DNA of 64,000 nt, taken from NCBI RefSeq assembly GCF_030272615.1, contig NC_081407.1, forward strand, positions 268,102,075 through 268,166,074, read 5' to 3'. Under the pieces are notes generated by a model. The model made no database searches. It had not been told where the DNA came from and worked only from the letters and a program-made list of their open reading frames with translations. Positions 33,246-45,804 of this stretch are shown here, one piece after another. Made by a program: the position numbers and the translations under genes. Within the stretch, counting starts at the first letter, position 1. The number at the start of each line of letters is the position of its first letter. The DNA comes from Cryptomeria japonica. Taxonomy: Eukaryota; Streptophyta; Pinopsida; Cupressales; Cupressaceae.

Positions 33246-34009
33246 ATCTTCATGGTTACAATGTAATGAGTTTGATGAGGAAACTTTGAGAACCCGTGCT
33301 TTACATAAGAGATCAAGATTATCCCAAAGCATCAATAGGAGCGGTCGCATCCCATTGTCCAATTTGCCTCAACCATAAATCACTTATTGGGTCTTGCCTC
33401 CATCTAGGGTAACCTCCATTTCATCCTTTCTCTTCAATCCAATATTCTTCCACAATAATTGTCATTTTCATCTTTAAGGACTTAGCACATCAATCAATCA
33501 ATCTCCAACTTTTAATCCCATAATCAATCATCAACCTAAATCCAATTAATCAATCAACCTCCCAATCCAAGGTCAACACTTGGAAAAGTCTGACTTAGAC
33601 CTTTTGTCATTAGTTAAATCCATAATTAGCCTTATGCTTGAGAAATAATCTATCTCAAGTATATTGCTTAATTGATCCCAATCATTTGGGTTGATCAAAA
33701 CCCTAATCCTTTGCCTTGTTTTGCTTAGGAATGAAGTCTATCCTAAGTAGAAAAAAGCTTGATCCAATCTTAATCTAAGGTCTGAGTTTTGCCTAGCTTG
33801 GTTGTTACCTCACTTTTTGGCCCACGCCATCTATGTCCTAACCCAAGGGCTAAGATATCATCTAATCCATCTCATCCGAATCCAAGGACCATCCAATCCA
33901 AGTCAAATCAAATCCAAATTCATTAAGTCTTTTTCATCACTTTTTCTCACCAAGTCCAATCTATTTCAAAGTCCCTTCTTGCCATTTTCATCTTTGAGGT
34001 TACCCATGC
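33246..34009 (+). other. Gypsy leader sequence
   Basis: No gene. It is rich in CAATCAATC and CAATCCAA phrases. It lies between the older LTR and the gypsy gag start. Confidence 0.4.
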
Positions 34010-35946
34010 ATGGTCTTGACTTACTCCCAAAAAGCGAACATGGTCGCAGAGGGCAATGAGATGCCTGAGACTAGTCACCTCTTTGATCAAGACCCTCAAG
34101 AAGAGGAACAATTTGTTGACCAACTTGAGCACTCCCCACACTTGAAAACATTCATTAATGATCCCTACAATCAAGAAATGATAGAAAAATTCTTCAAGGC
34201 TGATCCCAATGGGCTCGTAGCTTAGCTTATCGATCAAGGGGCACCCAGGCTTTGACCAATCTATTATTGACACCCCTGTGAAAGGTGACACTGTAAACTA
34301 GGCCCTATTCTCGATACCATTCTTCATGGGCCACCTGCGATATCAACACCTGTGACCTCCTTGCCACTGATTTTTATACCTCCAAACACTTATAATCCGA
34401 CCATCTCCCAACCCTCTAGGCCATTTGCACCTCTTTACAAGGTGCCCAATAACATCAACACTAGCCTATCTCCTATCATATCACGTCCTCAAATCACTTC
34501 CCAACCTCCCATTTCGTCTTACCAATAAATTAGTGGTGTTATTCCATTTGTCTCCACTCAAATCCTAGAGTCTACTTCGGGTTATTACATCCCTAATGTC
34601 CAAAATCAACAACTTGACCTTATGAAGGAAATTCAGGACATGAAGGACCTTATCAAGAATATAAAGGATGCAACCCATAAGAAACCTTACACTTTTAAAG
34701 AAATATGTCCTTGTTTGTATGATCCTTCTAATTTTGTTGCTCCATATCCCTCAAGTTTTGAAATGCCCAAGCTTAAAAAATATAAAGGCAAAGGTGACCC
34801 AAGAGACCACATTCGCGAATTTTATATCATTTGTTAGGAGGTCTCTTATAATGATGTCTATCTTAGAAGACTTTTCGCTAAGAGTCTAAGAGGATATGCT
34901 CTTGCTTGGTTCTCCACCCCACCCCATGGATCCATCAAATCATTCTCAGACTTTGTCAAAAAAATTGTGTCTCATTATTCATATAGCATTGAGAATGATG
35001 CTTCTATGATGGACCTATGCAACACAAAGCAAAGGCTAAGAGAAATCTTTGCCAATTTCCTCCAAAGGTGGCGACATCTCATTAAAAATTTCCCTTGGGA
35101 TATACCAGTCATACCAAATCAAATTATTTCAACATAACTTGGTATTAAAAATGTGACATGTCTTGCTCCTTGACATGTCAATGCTTGGACTCATTCAAGA
35201 AAATCACTAAGAAAGGTCTAGATTTAGAGTACCTCCTCTTAGAGGAAGGAACATTTAAACCTTATCAAAAATCTAATCAAGGTTCTTCCTCGTATAATGA
35301 TAAGCCCAAGTATTGGTCCAAAAATGAAAATATCATCAATGATGGAGTCACCGACGCCAAGCATGTTCAAATTGTGACCATCCCCACCAAATCCACCACC
35401 ACCAATAATCAATTCAACACCCAACCTGATTATTGCAACCAATCTCAACCCCACAATAATGTTTCCATCCAAGGTCGGCCTCCCAATTCCAATAACCAAT
35501 CCCAGCGCGAGTACACCCCGCTCACCGAACCCATAGAGGTCATCTTCCAAAATCTTGTCAAGGTTGACGTCGTTGTTTTTCTGATGACTCACCCTTTTGA
35601 TGCAAATGATCCTAAACCTAGATGGTATAATAAGAATGAATATTATGACTACCATCGTGTCCAAGGTCATGATACATGCAAGTGTATGAAACTTAATAAT
35701 TACATCCAAGACCTAATTGAAAACGGTGGTGTTGAGGTTGCAATTGCTAATTATGGTAACTCAAATGAAAAAAATTAAAATTTACCAGAATCCCTTTCCC
35801 AAGCATGGTAAGGATAAAGCTTCATCATCTCACGAAGTCCACTATGATTACACTAACCATATCACTAGCTTTGACTCCTTGGTAGGCCACATAGAAGTCA
35901 TTGACACCCATGTCAACACCATTACAATCCAAAGAGTTGACCACCT
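34010..35946 (+). pseudogene. Ty3/gypsy gag, degraded
   Basis: It begins MVLTYSQKANMVAEG at 34010. The Gag core runs from MPKLKKYKGKGDPRDHI (34763) through RLFAKSLRGYALAWFS, SFSDFVKKIVSHY and NFLQRWRHLIKNFP to about 35160, with stops at 34835-34837 and near 35138. The C-terminal part (35158..35778) is Asn/Gln-rich and ends in the gypsy knuckle YYDYHRVQGHDTCKC. The gene is then cut at 35946 by the nested element and continues at 43156. Confidence 0.8.
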
Positions 35947-37129
35947 TGTAATGGTGAAAAATTAGGGTTTCCACCATGAGAGGGATGAGAATCACTAATT
36001 TTCCATTACATTTAAAGGAGGGGGGGGGGGAATCCAATAGATTCAAACACAAACCAAAAATTATAAGGACTGAATACTGATTGGATTTAGGGGAGTGTGA
36101 ATTTGTTTGCCCTCTTTTATGAGTTGAAATGTTGAATTCAGATAAAGTGTTAAAAAATGAAGGTAAATATGTGGAAACAGTGAGCTACAGATGCGGGACT
36201 CAAACACACACCTGGACCTAAGCAACATATGCAAATTCGGATCTTATCCTTGGAAAAGATCCAAAAATGACAAGATCGGAGCGCTCGTCGCTCTGGTCCT
36301 CCTAACTTTTTGCACGTTAAAGAGGGTTGATTCGTCTCTGCAAAGAATGCCAATTCTGAAGATCACAACTTTGTACCTATTTCCTACACACATAAAGAAA
36401 GGGAAATAGGTTAGGAATAGGGGCTTGCCTTAGGTCAAACCCCGGTTTTGGAATTGACCATGAAATTGAGATAAAGATAATTGAAATTACTATAATGGAA
36501 GGTTCTCCTTTTGAGGAAGATGTTGAATAATGACTGAAAATCAAATGATATACATCCTTTTGAAGTTTTGTTTGTCTCCACACAAAATTAGAGCTTGATG
36601 AAGTCTTCAACCAAATAGAATGAAAGATGTCTACTTCAATGCTTGAATCTTGATTTTATTGCTCCTCCAAGGCTTGAAGGAATATTGATGAATGTTCAAT
36701 TTCTCTAGAATACTTGATTGCTTGATATCATGTGTGTATAATGATTTTTGAATTGATGTGATTGTTCAAATGAGAGAGGAAAAACCTCCTTTTATACTTG
36801 CCCGTTGGCTAATTTTCTGACACGAGCTGACACGGAGCTGAAATTCCCACTCATTTTTGAAATAGGGCAAAGGTACTAAAGCGGGCCCAAATTAGGGCGG
36901 ACCAGAGTGTGGTTCCCTAGTCCTAATTAGGACCAAAGCATGGTGCCCTAGTCCTACCCCTATTTAGGGCAAGGATAATATATCAGGTGCATAAAAAAAG
37001 TAAAAAAATGATGAAATTTATGAGGTGCATGAGCATAATCAGGTCCCAATTAGGCCAAGGGGTGCAAACGCTAAGGTAGGGACCCAATGCGGGCAAAATT
37101 ATACAAGGGCACAATTTTACGATGCTACA
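35947..37129 (-). repeat. 3' LTR of the nested gypsy element
   Basis: It aligns with 42001..43155. On the minus strand it has a TATA box, AAGTATAAAAGGAGG (near 36792). A G9-10 run occurs near 36020. Confidence 0.85.
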
Positions 37130-37144
37130 TTTAGCCCCCACTTT
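37130..37144 (-). other. Polypurine tract
   Basis: AAAGTGGGGGCTAAA on the minus strand directly abuts the 3' LTR start TGTAGC. Confidence 0.8.
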
Positions 37145-37822
37145 AGCGGGAGTATGAAGTTAATTATACTCTCGGTAAAGTACAGAGGGTTCACATTGAA
37201 AAACTTTCACCAATTCATCAAGGAGGCAAGATACACCAAGCCCCTAGTGGACTTTAGGATCTCACAATTTTGATAACAAGATAAAAGGACATCATGAGAA
37301 AGAGAAAAAGAGAACCATGACTGCAAGCTAGTAAGGTTCTCTTACCATAAGTCATGAAAAGAAAAATACCAAAATTACAAAGCAAAAGACTAAGTTTACT
37401 AAGTAATCTAAGTATCAAGATATCTAAGAGAGAGAACATTGAGTGGAGTGTATGCCCCCATGTTAAAATGATTGTGTATGCCTTATCGAGAGAAATTTCT
37501 TTAAGGTAGGATACACCCAAAAAGACAAGCACGTTAGCACAATAATATGCCCCCAAGAGAGGACTAATCAAAGGATAATGAACACAAAACACATACCACG
37601 GGGTGGTTTCTCTTAACTCTGGGGTCAATATGATTTTTAATGATAAATAATGTATATATATGAATAAAATTATCATCATCCCCCCCCAAAAGAAAAAACC
37701 ACCATGGAAGAAGGGCACGCATGTCTTTTGAGTGAACATAGGAGAGACCAAAAGAGATCTCAATGCTTTGCATCATCCTCAAGTAAAAAAAACTAGGGAC
37801 AACAAATAAAAGAAGATCACAA

Positions 37823-37936
<114 letters not shown>

Positions 37937-37969
37937 CTACAACATGAATGAAACTAATCAAGCAAGTCA

Positions 37970-38894
37970 TCTGCCTCTCAATCTTGCTCATCATTATTTC
38001 GGGAAGGTGGACAATATCCAAGAGGAGACACATCAAGTACAGTAGATGGAGCTATCACAAGTTCCAAACAAGGACCATGCTCTAATGATGAGTCACTTTG
38101 TCTATCACTAGGAGCTAAGATTAATGCTTTTGAAAATCATTTATATAAATCATTGTCAACATCAATATATTCATATTCATCATCTAAAATATTAGAATCA
38201 ACATTTTCATCTATTTCATCATCAAGATTAACAAAAATAAGAGCTCTAATAGGAATAGAAGTTGAACCATCATTTGTATTAATCAATTTTTTGTCTTGGA
38301 GAATTAGGTTGAACCTCTTGGTTAGTAGAAGGTTGAGCAAATGGTATTATGTCAAGAGTTGGTGTCTTTAGGGAAGAAATATTTTGAGAAGCAAGTTCAC
38401 GATCCCTCGCACGACATTTCCACGAGCATTCTCTCACAATGGTTTCGCTTAGTTTTAGTTGAAGGTTGTAAAGGTTTAGGTTCATTAGGCGTAGGCTTAT
38501 TTTCTTCTTTAAAGGAAGGATGCATAGGAGAAGGTCTTTTAGGTTGAACAACAGGAGAGGTCAGTCGCTTTCCTTTGTAAGACGTAGGAGGTGGAACCAC
38601 TCCATATAAAGGAGGAATAGAAGGCGTGGGAAGAAGACCGGGTCCATCATGAGGAGGAGGAATAATATGTTTATCTTTAGAACGAGGAATATATTGACGC
38701 TTAGGAGGAATAGCTTGTCTATCCTTTGGAGGAAGATCAGACTCATCTTTAAGAGAAGGAATAGATTCTTCCTTAGGAGAAAGAATATCTCTATCCTTAG
38801 GAGGAAGAATAGATTTATTCATAAGAAGAGACATATGATCATCAGTTGGACGAAGACTAAGTGTTGGATTTATAGGTTTTCTCAAAGATAAGAT
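37970..38894 (-). pseudogene. Gag-protease C-terminal tail, Pro-rich then acidic
   Basis: It continues the protease frame after a shift. 39008..38397 is Pro/Lys/Asp-rich with repeated PPKD, SPKEES and IPPLYG phrases. After another shift it reads LASQNISSLKTPTLDI. It then reads an acidic stretch (NLDDEIDENVDSNILDDE, 38235..38160) and ends LGYCPPSRNNDEQD with a stop near 37970. No known enzyme domain was seen. It takes the place where reverse transcriptase would be expected. Confidence 0.6.
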
Positions 38895-40198
38895 CATCTC
38901 TTTCTTCCATTTTTGATAAGATTGAAAAAGAGAATCACTTCTTGGTTTAAGAGGTTGGAATTTTTCAGACCAAAAATAATCAAGACAAATATTTTTTTGC
39001 CTAACCATGGGTCAATTATGATCTTGTCATTGAGAGGGAATTTTAAGCATTTATGAACAATAGGAGGGATTGCTTTCATGGAAGAGAGCCAAGGATGTCC
39101 CAACTTCACATGAAATTGTTTTGATGTAGGAATGATAGCAAAGTTAAAATCTAAAGCTTTAGTACCAACCTCAACAGGAAGAGAAATAGAACAAATGGCA
39201 GGACAAGAGAAACCATCAAAGATTTTAATCACCACATCAAATTTCTCACATGTCACTTCATGCAATTGTAAAGTATAAATAAATTCTTCAGTTATCATAT
39301 TAACCATACAAGTTGGATCAATTAGCACCCCTCGAGAGAGTATGCCTTTTATTCTCACAATGATATATAATGGGTCATCAGGTGCTTCAATAGTCTCGTT
39401 GGGATCAAATGTAATGCATAAGTCTTTAGGAGACTCATTTTTATCAATAAGGTTCACTACATTATTAGACTCAAGGCCAAGATCATTGGGAGAGAAGGCA
39501 AGTTGATCAATCTCAATCACATCAATGAAATGGGAAGGTAAAGGATTAGTGAAAATTTGAAGATTTTGATTAGGAGAAGGAGCTATGGATTTGTTTCCTT
39601 TATCATTCACACCAGCCATATATATGGTATTGTTATAAATCAAGTCTTGAATCTTACTTCTCAAGGAATAACACTTTTCAGTGTCATGATCGAGTTGACG
39701 ATGATATTGGCAAAAAGATTTGGAATCAAAGGCAAGTGACAAAGGCTTAGTTGTGTCAATTGGTTTAATAGGGGGAAGTTTCAACACATTCCTTTGTAAC
39801 AATTGTGTCATGATACTATGCAAAGATTCATTAAGAGGAGTGAATTCTTTTCTAAAGTATTTGGACAAAGGAGGCACACTTGTTGTTTTGGCTATTACTT
39901 GAATGTTGTTGTTGTCATTGAAATTGATGAATCCCTTATTCAGTTTGAACTTATCAAAAGGTTGTTGAGAAATTTCACTTTTATCATTCAAAGCCATTGA
40001 AGATGATTGTTCCAATTGACTCCCAGTAAGGTGATAATTGTGAAGAACTGCACACAATTGCATAAAGGAAGTAAACTCAAAAAAGAGAAGTTTATACCTA
40101 ATATCTTTTTGCAAATTAGAAATGAAAATTCTTTGAATATCTTGATCAGGCACATGAAAAGAAATTTGAGAATACAAATGCTCTACCAATAAAATCAC
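38894..40198 (-). pseudogene. Gypsy Gag C-terminus and aspartic protease
   Basis: The frame opens with VEHLYSQISFHVPDQD and RIFISNLQKDIRYKL, the end of the Gag core. Then comes the knuckle-like CQYHRQLDHDTEKC, matching the other gypsy gag at 35640. The retropepsin-like domain reads RGVLIDPTCMVNMITEEF, with Asp-Pro-Thr where Asp-Ser/Thr-Gly is expected, so it is probably inactive, then VKLGHPWLSSMKAIP. The frame is shifted by one relative to the upstream Gag at about 40190. Confidence 0.75.
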
Positions 40199-41314
40199 TC
40201 ACATTTTCTTTAACACCTTGCTTGCAATGCATCAAACTAGTCAAAGTAATCTTAGGACCAATATTATTGTGAAATTGTTGAATAAAAGCATTAGCCAATT
40301 GTTGAATAAAAGCATTAGCCAATTGTTGAAAAGAAGTAATAGAATAAGGAGGTAAGGAACAATACCATTGCAATGTTTTATCCCTTAGTGTTCTAGTAAA
40401 CAATTTAGCCAACAATATTTGATCATGAGCAAAGTCACTACACAAATTTTGGAATGTTTTAACATGAGTCCAGGGATCACCTTTACCATTATAAAGTTCC
40501 AATTGAGGGACTTTGACATGTTTAGGAGGGACAACATGAAAAATTTCATTGGATAATGGTATTGCTACATCAAATGTGGGCACATTATACTTAGATTGAT
40601 TCATAGAAGTGATTCGTTGTTGTAAGAAAAACACTATTTGGGCTAGATTATTGATGGTGGCTTTAGTGGAAGAATTGAAATTGAACATGTTGGATTGAGA
40701 AGGAGGGGTAACATTGTTTAATGAAGGAGGAGATTGAGTATAAGGAGGTGGGACGCTATGATAGGTAGGTATGGGACATGATTGGGTAACGAATGGAAGA
40801 CTCATAGGAGGAGGTGTGAAGGAATTATGATTAGAGGAATTGCCCCCTTGACTAACATGGGTAGGTATGACATTTTGTGTAGAGGTATCCATGATGCTGG
40901 ATGTAAAGGTGGGAACAATAGCCATAGGAGTAGTCAAAGGAATTGAATGATTAACTTGACTAGGAGGTTGTGTGTAACCAAGGACTTCAACACAACCCTT
41001 CATAGGCATAATATTAGTACCAACAATATGAGCAATACCACACAAGACATCAACACCAAGTTTATCACTTTGAACCATTCTTTTAATCCTTCAATCAATG
41101 GTAGAGCCTCACTTTCCAGGTATTGTTGACTCATCCATTGTTGAAGATTATTAAATTGATTTTCAATCTTCATCAATTGGTCAATGGGCACCCTAGCTAG
41201 TGATTCATCCACATCATGAGTATCAAGGAAAGAATGAGGATAAACGGGGTCATTTGTAGGATTGGAAGAATGACCAACATCCTCATGGAATAAGTTATCC
41301 AAATTAGGCTTCAC
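40146..41314 (-). pseudogene. Gypsy Gag N-terminal and core region
   Basis: Two overlapping frames (41314..41000, then 41078..40146) are split by one shift. The N-terminus is acidic (MKPNLDNLFHEDVGH), followed by a long Pro/Ser/Thr-rich linker, then the retrotransposon Gag core: HVKVPQLELYNGKGDP, LFTRTLRDKTLQWYCSLP, KQGVKENVSDFI. A 24-bp in-frame duplication repeats QLANAFIQ (about 40270-40320). Confidence 0.8.
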
Positions 41315-42000
41315 TCCTCGATAATTAAACCTTGGGAAGCCTTAATTCTACAGCTTCTTCTCATGAGAATATTATATGTTGGACTAATAGTAGTAAAACT
41401 CACACATTGAAGGAGGGAAATTGAAAATTTGAAATTTGAAATTTGAATTTTGAAACTTGCAAAATAATTAAATAATGCAAAATTTTAGAAAAATGATTAT
41501 TCAATTAAATAATCAAATTGATAGAAAATATAAAGAATAATTGTAATAAATAATGCAACCCACAAGGTTAATTTAAATTTTAAAATTAGGGTTCTTGAAA
41601 TTAACCACTTAATTTTAAAATTTAAATTTGAAATTTGATCTAAGATTGCAATTTTGAATTTGAGGCAGCTTTAAAATGATAAATTCAAAATTTAAACAAC
41701 CCACAAGCTCATTGTTTAAATTTTTTTAAAATTAAGGTTTTTAAAATTAAAATTGAAAGTGAAAATTTGAATTTTGAAAATGAAAAACACTCAGATTTGA
41801 AATAATTAATCCAAATTAATCAATTCAAAAGCTCAAATTTGAATTTAAAAATTAGGGTATCAGTGAAATTAACCTCTAAATTTTTAAAATTTGATAGGAA
41901 ATCGAACTTGTAAATGAAAACTTGAATTTTAAATTGCATAAACACTCAGATATGAGAACATAAATCATAAATAAGGGTGTAAGGAGTCGGGTTCACCAAA
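41315..42000 (-). other. Leader of the nested gypsy element with primer site
   Basis: On the minus strand the leader starts TTTGGTGAACCCGACTCC at 42000. I believe this is the primer-binding site but do not assign the tRNA. The rest is very AT-rich, with repeated AATTTGAAATTTGAAT phrases. No coding sequence. Confidence 0.65.
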
Positions 42001-43155
42001 TGCAATGGTGAAAAATTAGGGTTTCCACCATGAGAGAGATCAGAACCACTAATTTGCCATTACATTCAAAGAGGGGTGGGGGATCCAATAGATTCAGACA
42101 TAAATTAAAAATGATAAGGACCAAATACTGATTGCATTTAGGGGAGTGTGAATTTGTTTACCCTCTTTTGCAAGTTGAAATGCTAAATTAAGATCAAATA
42201 TTGAAAAATGAAGGTAAATATGTAAAAACAGCGAGCTATAGATGCGGGACTAAGACACACACCTAGATCTAAGCAATATATGCAGATTCAAAAGATTTGG
42301 ATCTGATCCTCGGAAAAGCTCCAAAAATGTCAGGACCAGAGTGCCCGTTGCTCTGGTCCTCCTAACTTTTCGTACACCAAAGAGGGTTGATTTGTCTTTG
42401 CAAATAATGACAATTCTAAATATCATAGCTTTGTACCCATTTCCTACACACAGATAGAAAGGAAAATAGGTTGGGAATTGGGGCTTGCCTTAGGTCAAAG
42501 CCCAGTTTTGGAATTAACCATGAAATTGAGATAAAGATAATTGAAATTATTGTAATGGAAGGTTCTCCTTTTGAGGGAGATGTTGAATAATGACTGAAAA
42601 TCAAATGATATACTTTCTTATGAAGTTTTGTTTGTCTCCACACAAAATTAGGGCTTGATGAAGTCTTCAACAAAATAAAATGAAAGAGGTCTACTTCAAT
42701 GCTTGAATATTGACTATATTGATTCTCCAAGGCTTGAAGGAAGACCAATTAATGGTCAATTGCTCTTGAATGTTTGATTGCTTGATCTCATGTGTGTATA
42801 ATGATTTCCAAATTGATGTGAATATTCAAATGAGAGAGGAAACAACTCCTTTTATACTTGTCTGTTGGAAAACTTGTTAATTTCCTGACATGAGTCGACA
42901 TGGAGCTAGAATTACTGCTCATTGTTAAAATAGATCAAAGGGGTTAAAGGGGGGCCAAATTAGGGGGGACCAGAGCATGGTTCCCTGGTCCTACCCCTAT
43001 TTAGGGCTAGGATAAGATTCTAGGTGCATAGAAAAAGTGAAAAAATGTTGCAATTCATGAGGGGCATGAACATAATTAGGCCAAGGGGCGCAAATGCTAA
43101 AGTAGGGACCCAATGCGGTCAAAATTATACAAGGATGCAATTTTAGGATGCGACA
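42001..43155 (-). repeat. 5' LTR of the nested gypsy element
   Basis: It aligns with 35947..37129. The same minus-strand TATA region (AAGTATAAAAGGAG) lies near 42850. Confidence 0.85.
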
Positions 43156-45240
43156 CCCCCTTCTACTTCTCACAAACCTAGGGTAACTATTCAAGGTGCC
43201 CCTTCCCCACAATCATCAAGAAAACCCTCCCAGAGTAATATTGTCATTCAGGGTGCTTCACCTTCCACCTCATTTTCTCAGAATGACTATAACGTCACTA
43301 CCCATAGAGGGAGAGTAATCATCTAGGGATCTCCCCCTCCTTCATCGCAAGTTCCCATGTCATCTATCCATCATTATGATATCCTTGATCGGCTTGGTAA
43401 GATACCTGCATAGATCTCCATCTTAAAACTCCTCAAGATTTCACATGTTCATAAAGAGAACCTCGAGCAAGCCCTTCTAGAATCCTGTGTTCCATATAAC
43501 ATTAATGCAACCCAATTACAAGTCCTCATTGGCAACCTTGTTGCACAACACCCTCATTTTCACATCCAAGGATGCTCCATCCGCTAACCCATCCCATAAC
43601 AAACCCCTTCACATTGAGGCTATTGCCCAAAAACACAAAATCAAGAGGGTCCTTATAAAAGATGGATCTAGCCTAAATCTTTGTACATACTAATTGATTA
43701 AGCAACTAGGTATACCTGAAGACTTGGTTGACACATTCGGCAAGATCACAATTAAAACCTATGATGATGTAGAAAGGGTCTCTAAAGGCATCATAATACT
43801 ACCTCTTCAAGTGGACCCTGTAACAATGGAAACTACATGTCAAGTCTTAGAAATTGATCTTCCATAAAAAATTCTCCTTGTTTATCCATGGATCCACTCC
43901 ATTCAAGCTATTCCATCCACTTACCATCAGTTCCTTAAATTCCTTACAATGGCTGAGAGATTACAATCGTGGCTAATCCACAACCCTTTCAATATTACAA
44001 GCTCCTTGAAGGGAAACACCCTTATGATTGCCCACTCAATACGTCTATTCCACCACCTCCATTTGATCCATCAAATGTTGCATCCACCTCCTCCCAACTT
44101 GAGATCAAGGTTAAGATAATTGACAATGGTTGTGGAGAATACACACTTCAAAATGCACTCTATGTGGGTCAACTCCCACCCTCTTCTAAGTCATATGACA
44201 GACCTAAAGAGATCGAGATTCAAAAGAAGCCCACCATGAAATGCAAAAAGGCCACCTTTCAGCAGTGGGGCCCAATTGATGAAGAGAGCTTGGAAACTGA
44301 TGTCACTTCTTGGTTGTAATGGGAAGAAGATGAAGAACCAACAAATATCCCCAAACAGATGTATCCTAAAGCATCTGCTATTATAGACAAGATGGGCTAT
44401 AAACGACATGGTTTTGGACCTCAAGAACAAGGAAGAAAAGCAACCATTTCACTAATTCATACAAGCATAATAGGGTCTTGGGTTACTCACCAATGCCTAA
44501 GGTCGCTATCACTCATGCTCCTACAGATCCTCCCTTTGAAATCAAAGACTCTGATGAAGAGGAGTTCATTAAGGTGCCTTTCAAATACCCTAATGATATC
44601 TTTGACGATGACTACGTTAACACCATCACTCCTATCACCCCTTCCACTCCATTAGAACTCCAACTTGTCCACCTTGAACTCATTGATTGGGACCAACGAG
44701 GATCACTTGCCTTGGACATCTGTGTTGATGACATTTCACTCTTGGCATTACTCAACATGCAATACCTTGAGGATCACTTGTCTATAAATGGAATTTGAAT
44801 CAATAGGGAGGCATACTTTAGTAGTCAAGTCAACTCCCTTAGTCACAAAAATGAAAATAAAAATAAAAATCAGAAGTTCCTCAGTGAAAACCTCTTTGAG
44901 GCACCTTCAGACTCAAAAAAAGTAAAAACAAAGGACGTGTTTTCTAGTGAAAATATGCATTAGGCGCTATAAGATAAGGAACTTGACTTACCTACCATAT
45001 TTCCCCCATAGCAGGAGAAATCGTCATTGTTGATTGAAGAAACTGACATCATCAACATGGGTATGTACAAATGATAATCTAAAGAATGTGCTCATCGCAA
45101 AGTCTCTTACAAACCAATAGAAATGAAATTTCCTAAGTTTCCTCAAAGAGATGCAAAACAACTTCGCCTAGTCTTATACTGATATGCTAGGCCTTGACCC
45201 TGAACTGGTAGTACACAACCTCATTGTTCAACCAGATAAT
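43156..45240 (+). pseudogene. Ty3/gypsy protease, G-patch and linker, degraded
   Basis: This continues the gypsy frame cut at 35946. A Ser/Pro/Gln-rich linker is followed by protease: KRVLIKDGSSLNLCTY (43655), with Lys where the catalytic Asp is expected, and VYPWIHSIQAIPSTYHQF. Then comes a G-patch-like motif, IIDKMGYKRHGFGPQEQG (44380-44435), and the linker before reverse transcriptase (SLLIEETDIINMG, near 45020; LGLDPELVVHNLIVQPD, 45187-45237). Several stops and shifts are present. Reverse transcriptase and integrase are missing: copia sequence starts abruptly at about 45238. Confidence 0.75.
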
Positions 45241-45804
45241 AGTCATGGTTATGAATCTAGATCCAACAAAGATGTTGATTATGAAGAAAGTTTAGTGGAT
45301 CTTGAAGCATTGTTGGCAAAGCGGCTACCTAGAGGCACTAGCAAATACAAAGGTAAATTACCTTTAGAATGTTTTGCATGCAACAAGATTGGCCAAATAG
45401 ATGCTAAGTGTCCTAATGGTGAAAGTGAACACAAGAAAGAGAAATTCAAGAAGTATAAGGGTAAAGGCAAGAGAAGTATCACTAATGAAGAATTTTATGG
45501 TGATGCTAGTGAAGATATTATGTTTGTAGCTATTAAGGAAGATATATCAGACCAGAAGGCATTAGTGTCCAGGATGGATAACTCTGATGATTGGATTATT
45601 GATAGTGGTTGTTCACATCATATGACCGGTGATCGGAGCAAATTTCTTTCCTTGAAGGAATTTGATGGCAGTGTTGTAAGATTTGGCAATGACTCACCTT
45701 ACATGGTTAAAGGTGAGGGAGTTATTTCTCTTAACGGGAAGAGCAGTGTTGACGATGTCTACTGGGTTGAAGGTCTAAAACACAATATTTTGAGTGTGGC
45801 ATAA
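45184..45804 (+). pseudogene. Chimeric frame: gypsy linker fused to copia Gag-protease
   Basis: Codons 1-18 (LGLDPELVVHNLIVQPD) belong to the gypsy linker. From about 45238 the frame is copia: Gag tail with a knuckle CFACNKIGQIDAKC (45370-45411; His replaced by Gln), a basic stretch, then the copia protease DDWIIDSGCSHHMTGD (45587-45634) with the catalytic Asp-Ser-Gly intact. It ends at a TAA, 45802-45804. The fusion is a deletion or recombination breakpoint, not a working gene. Confidence 0.8.
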
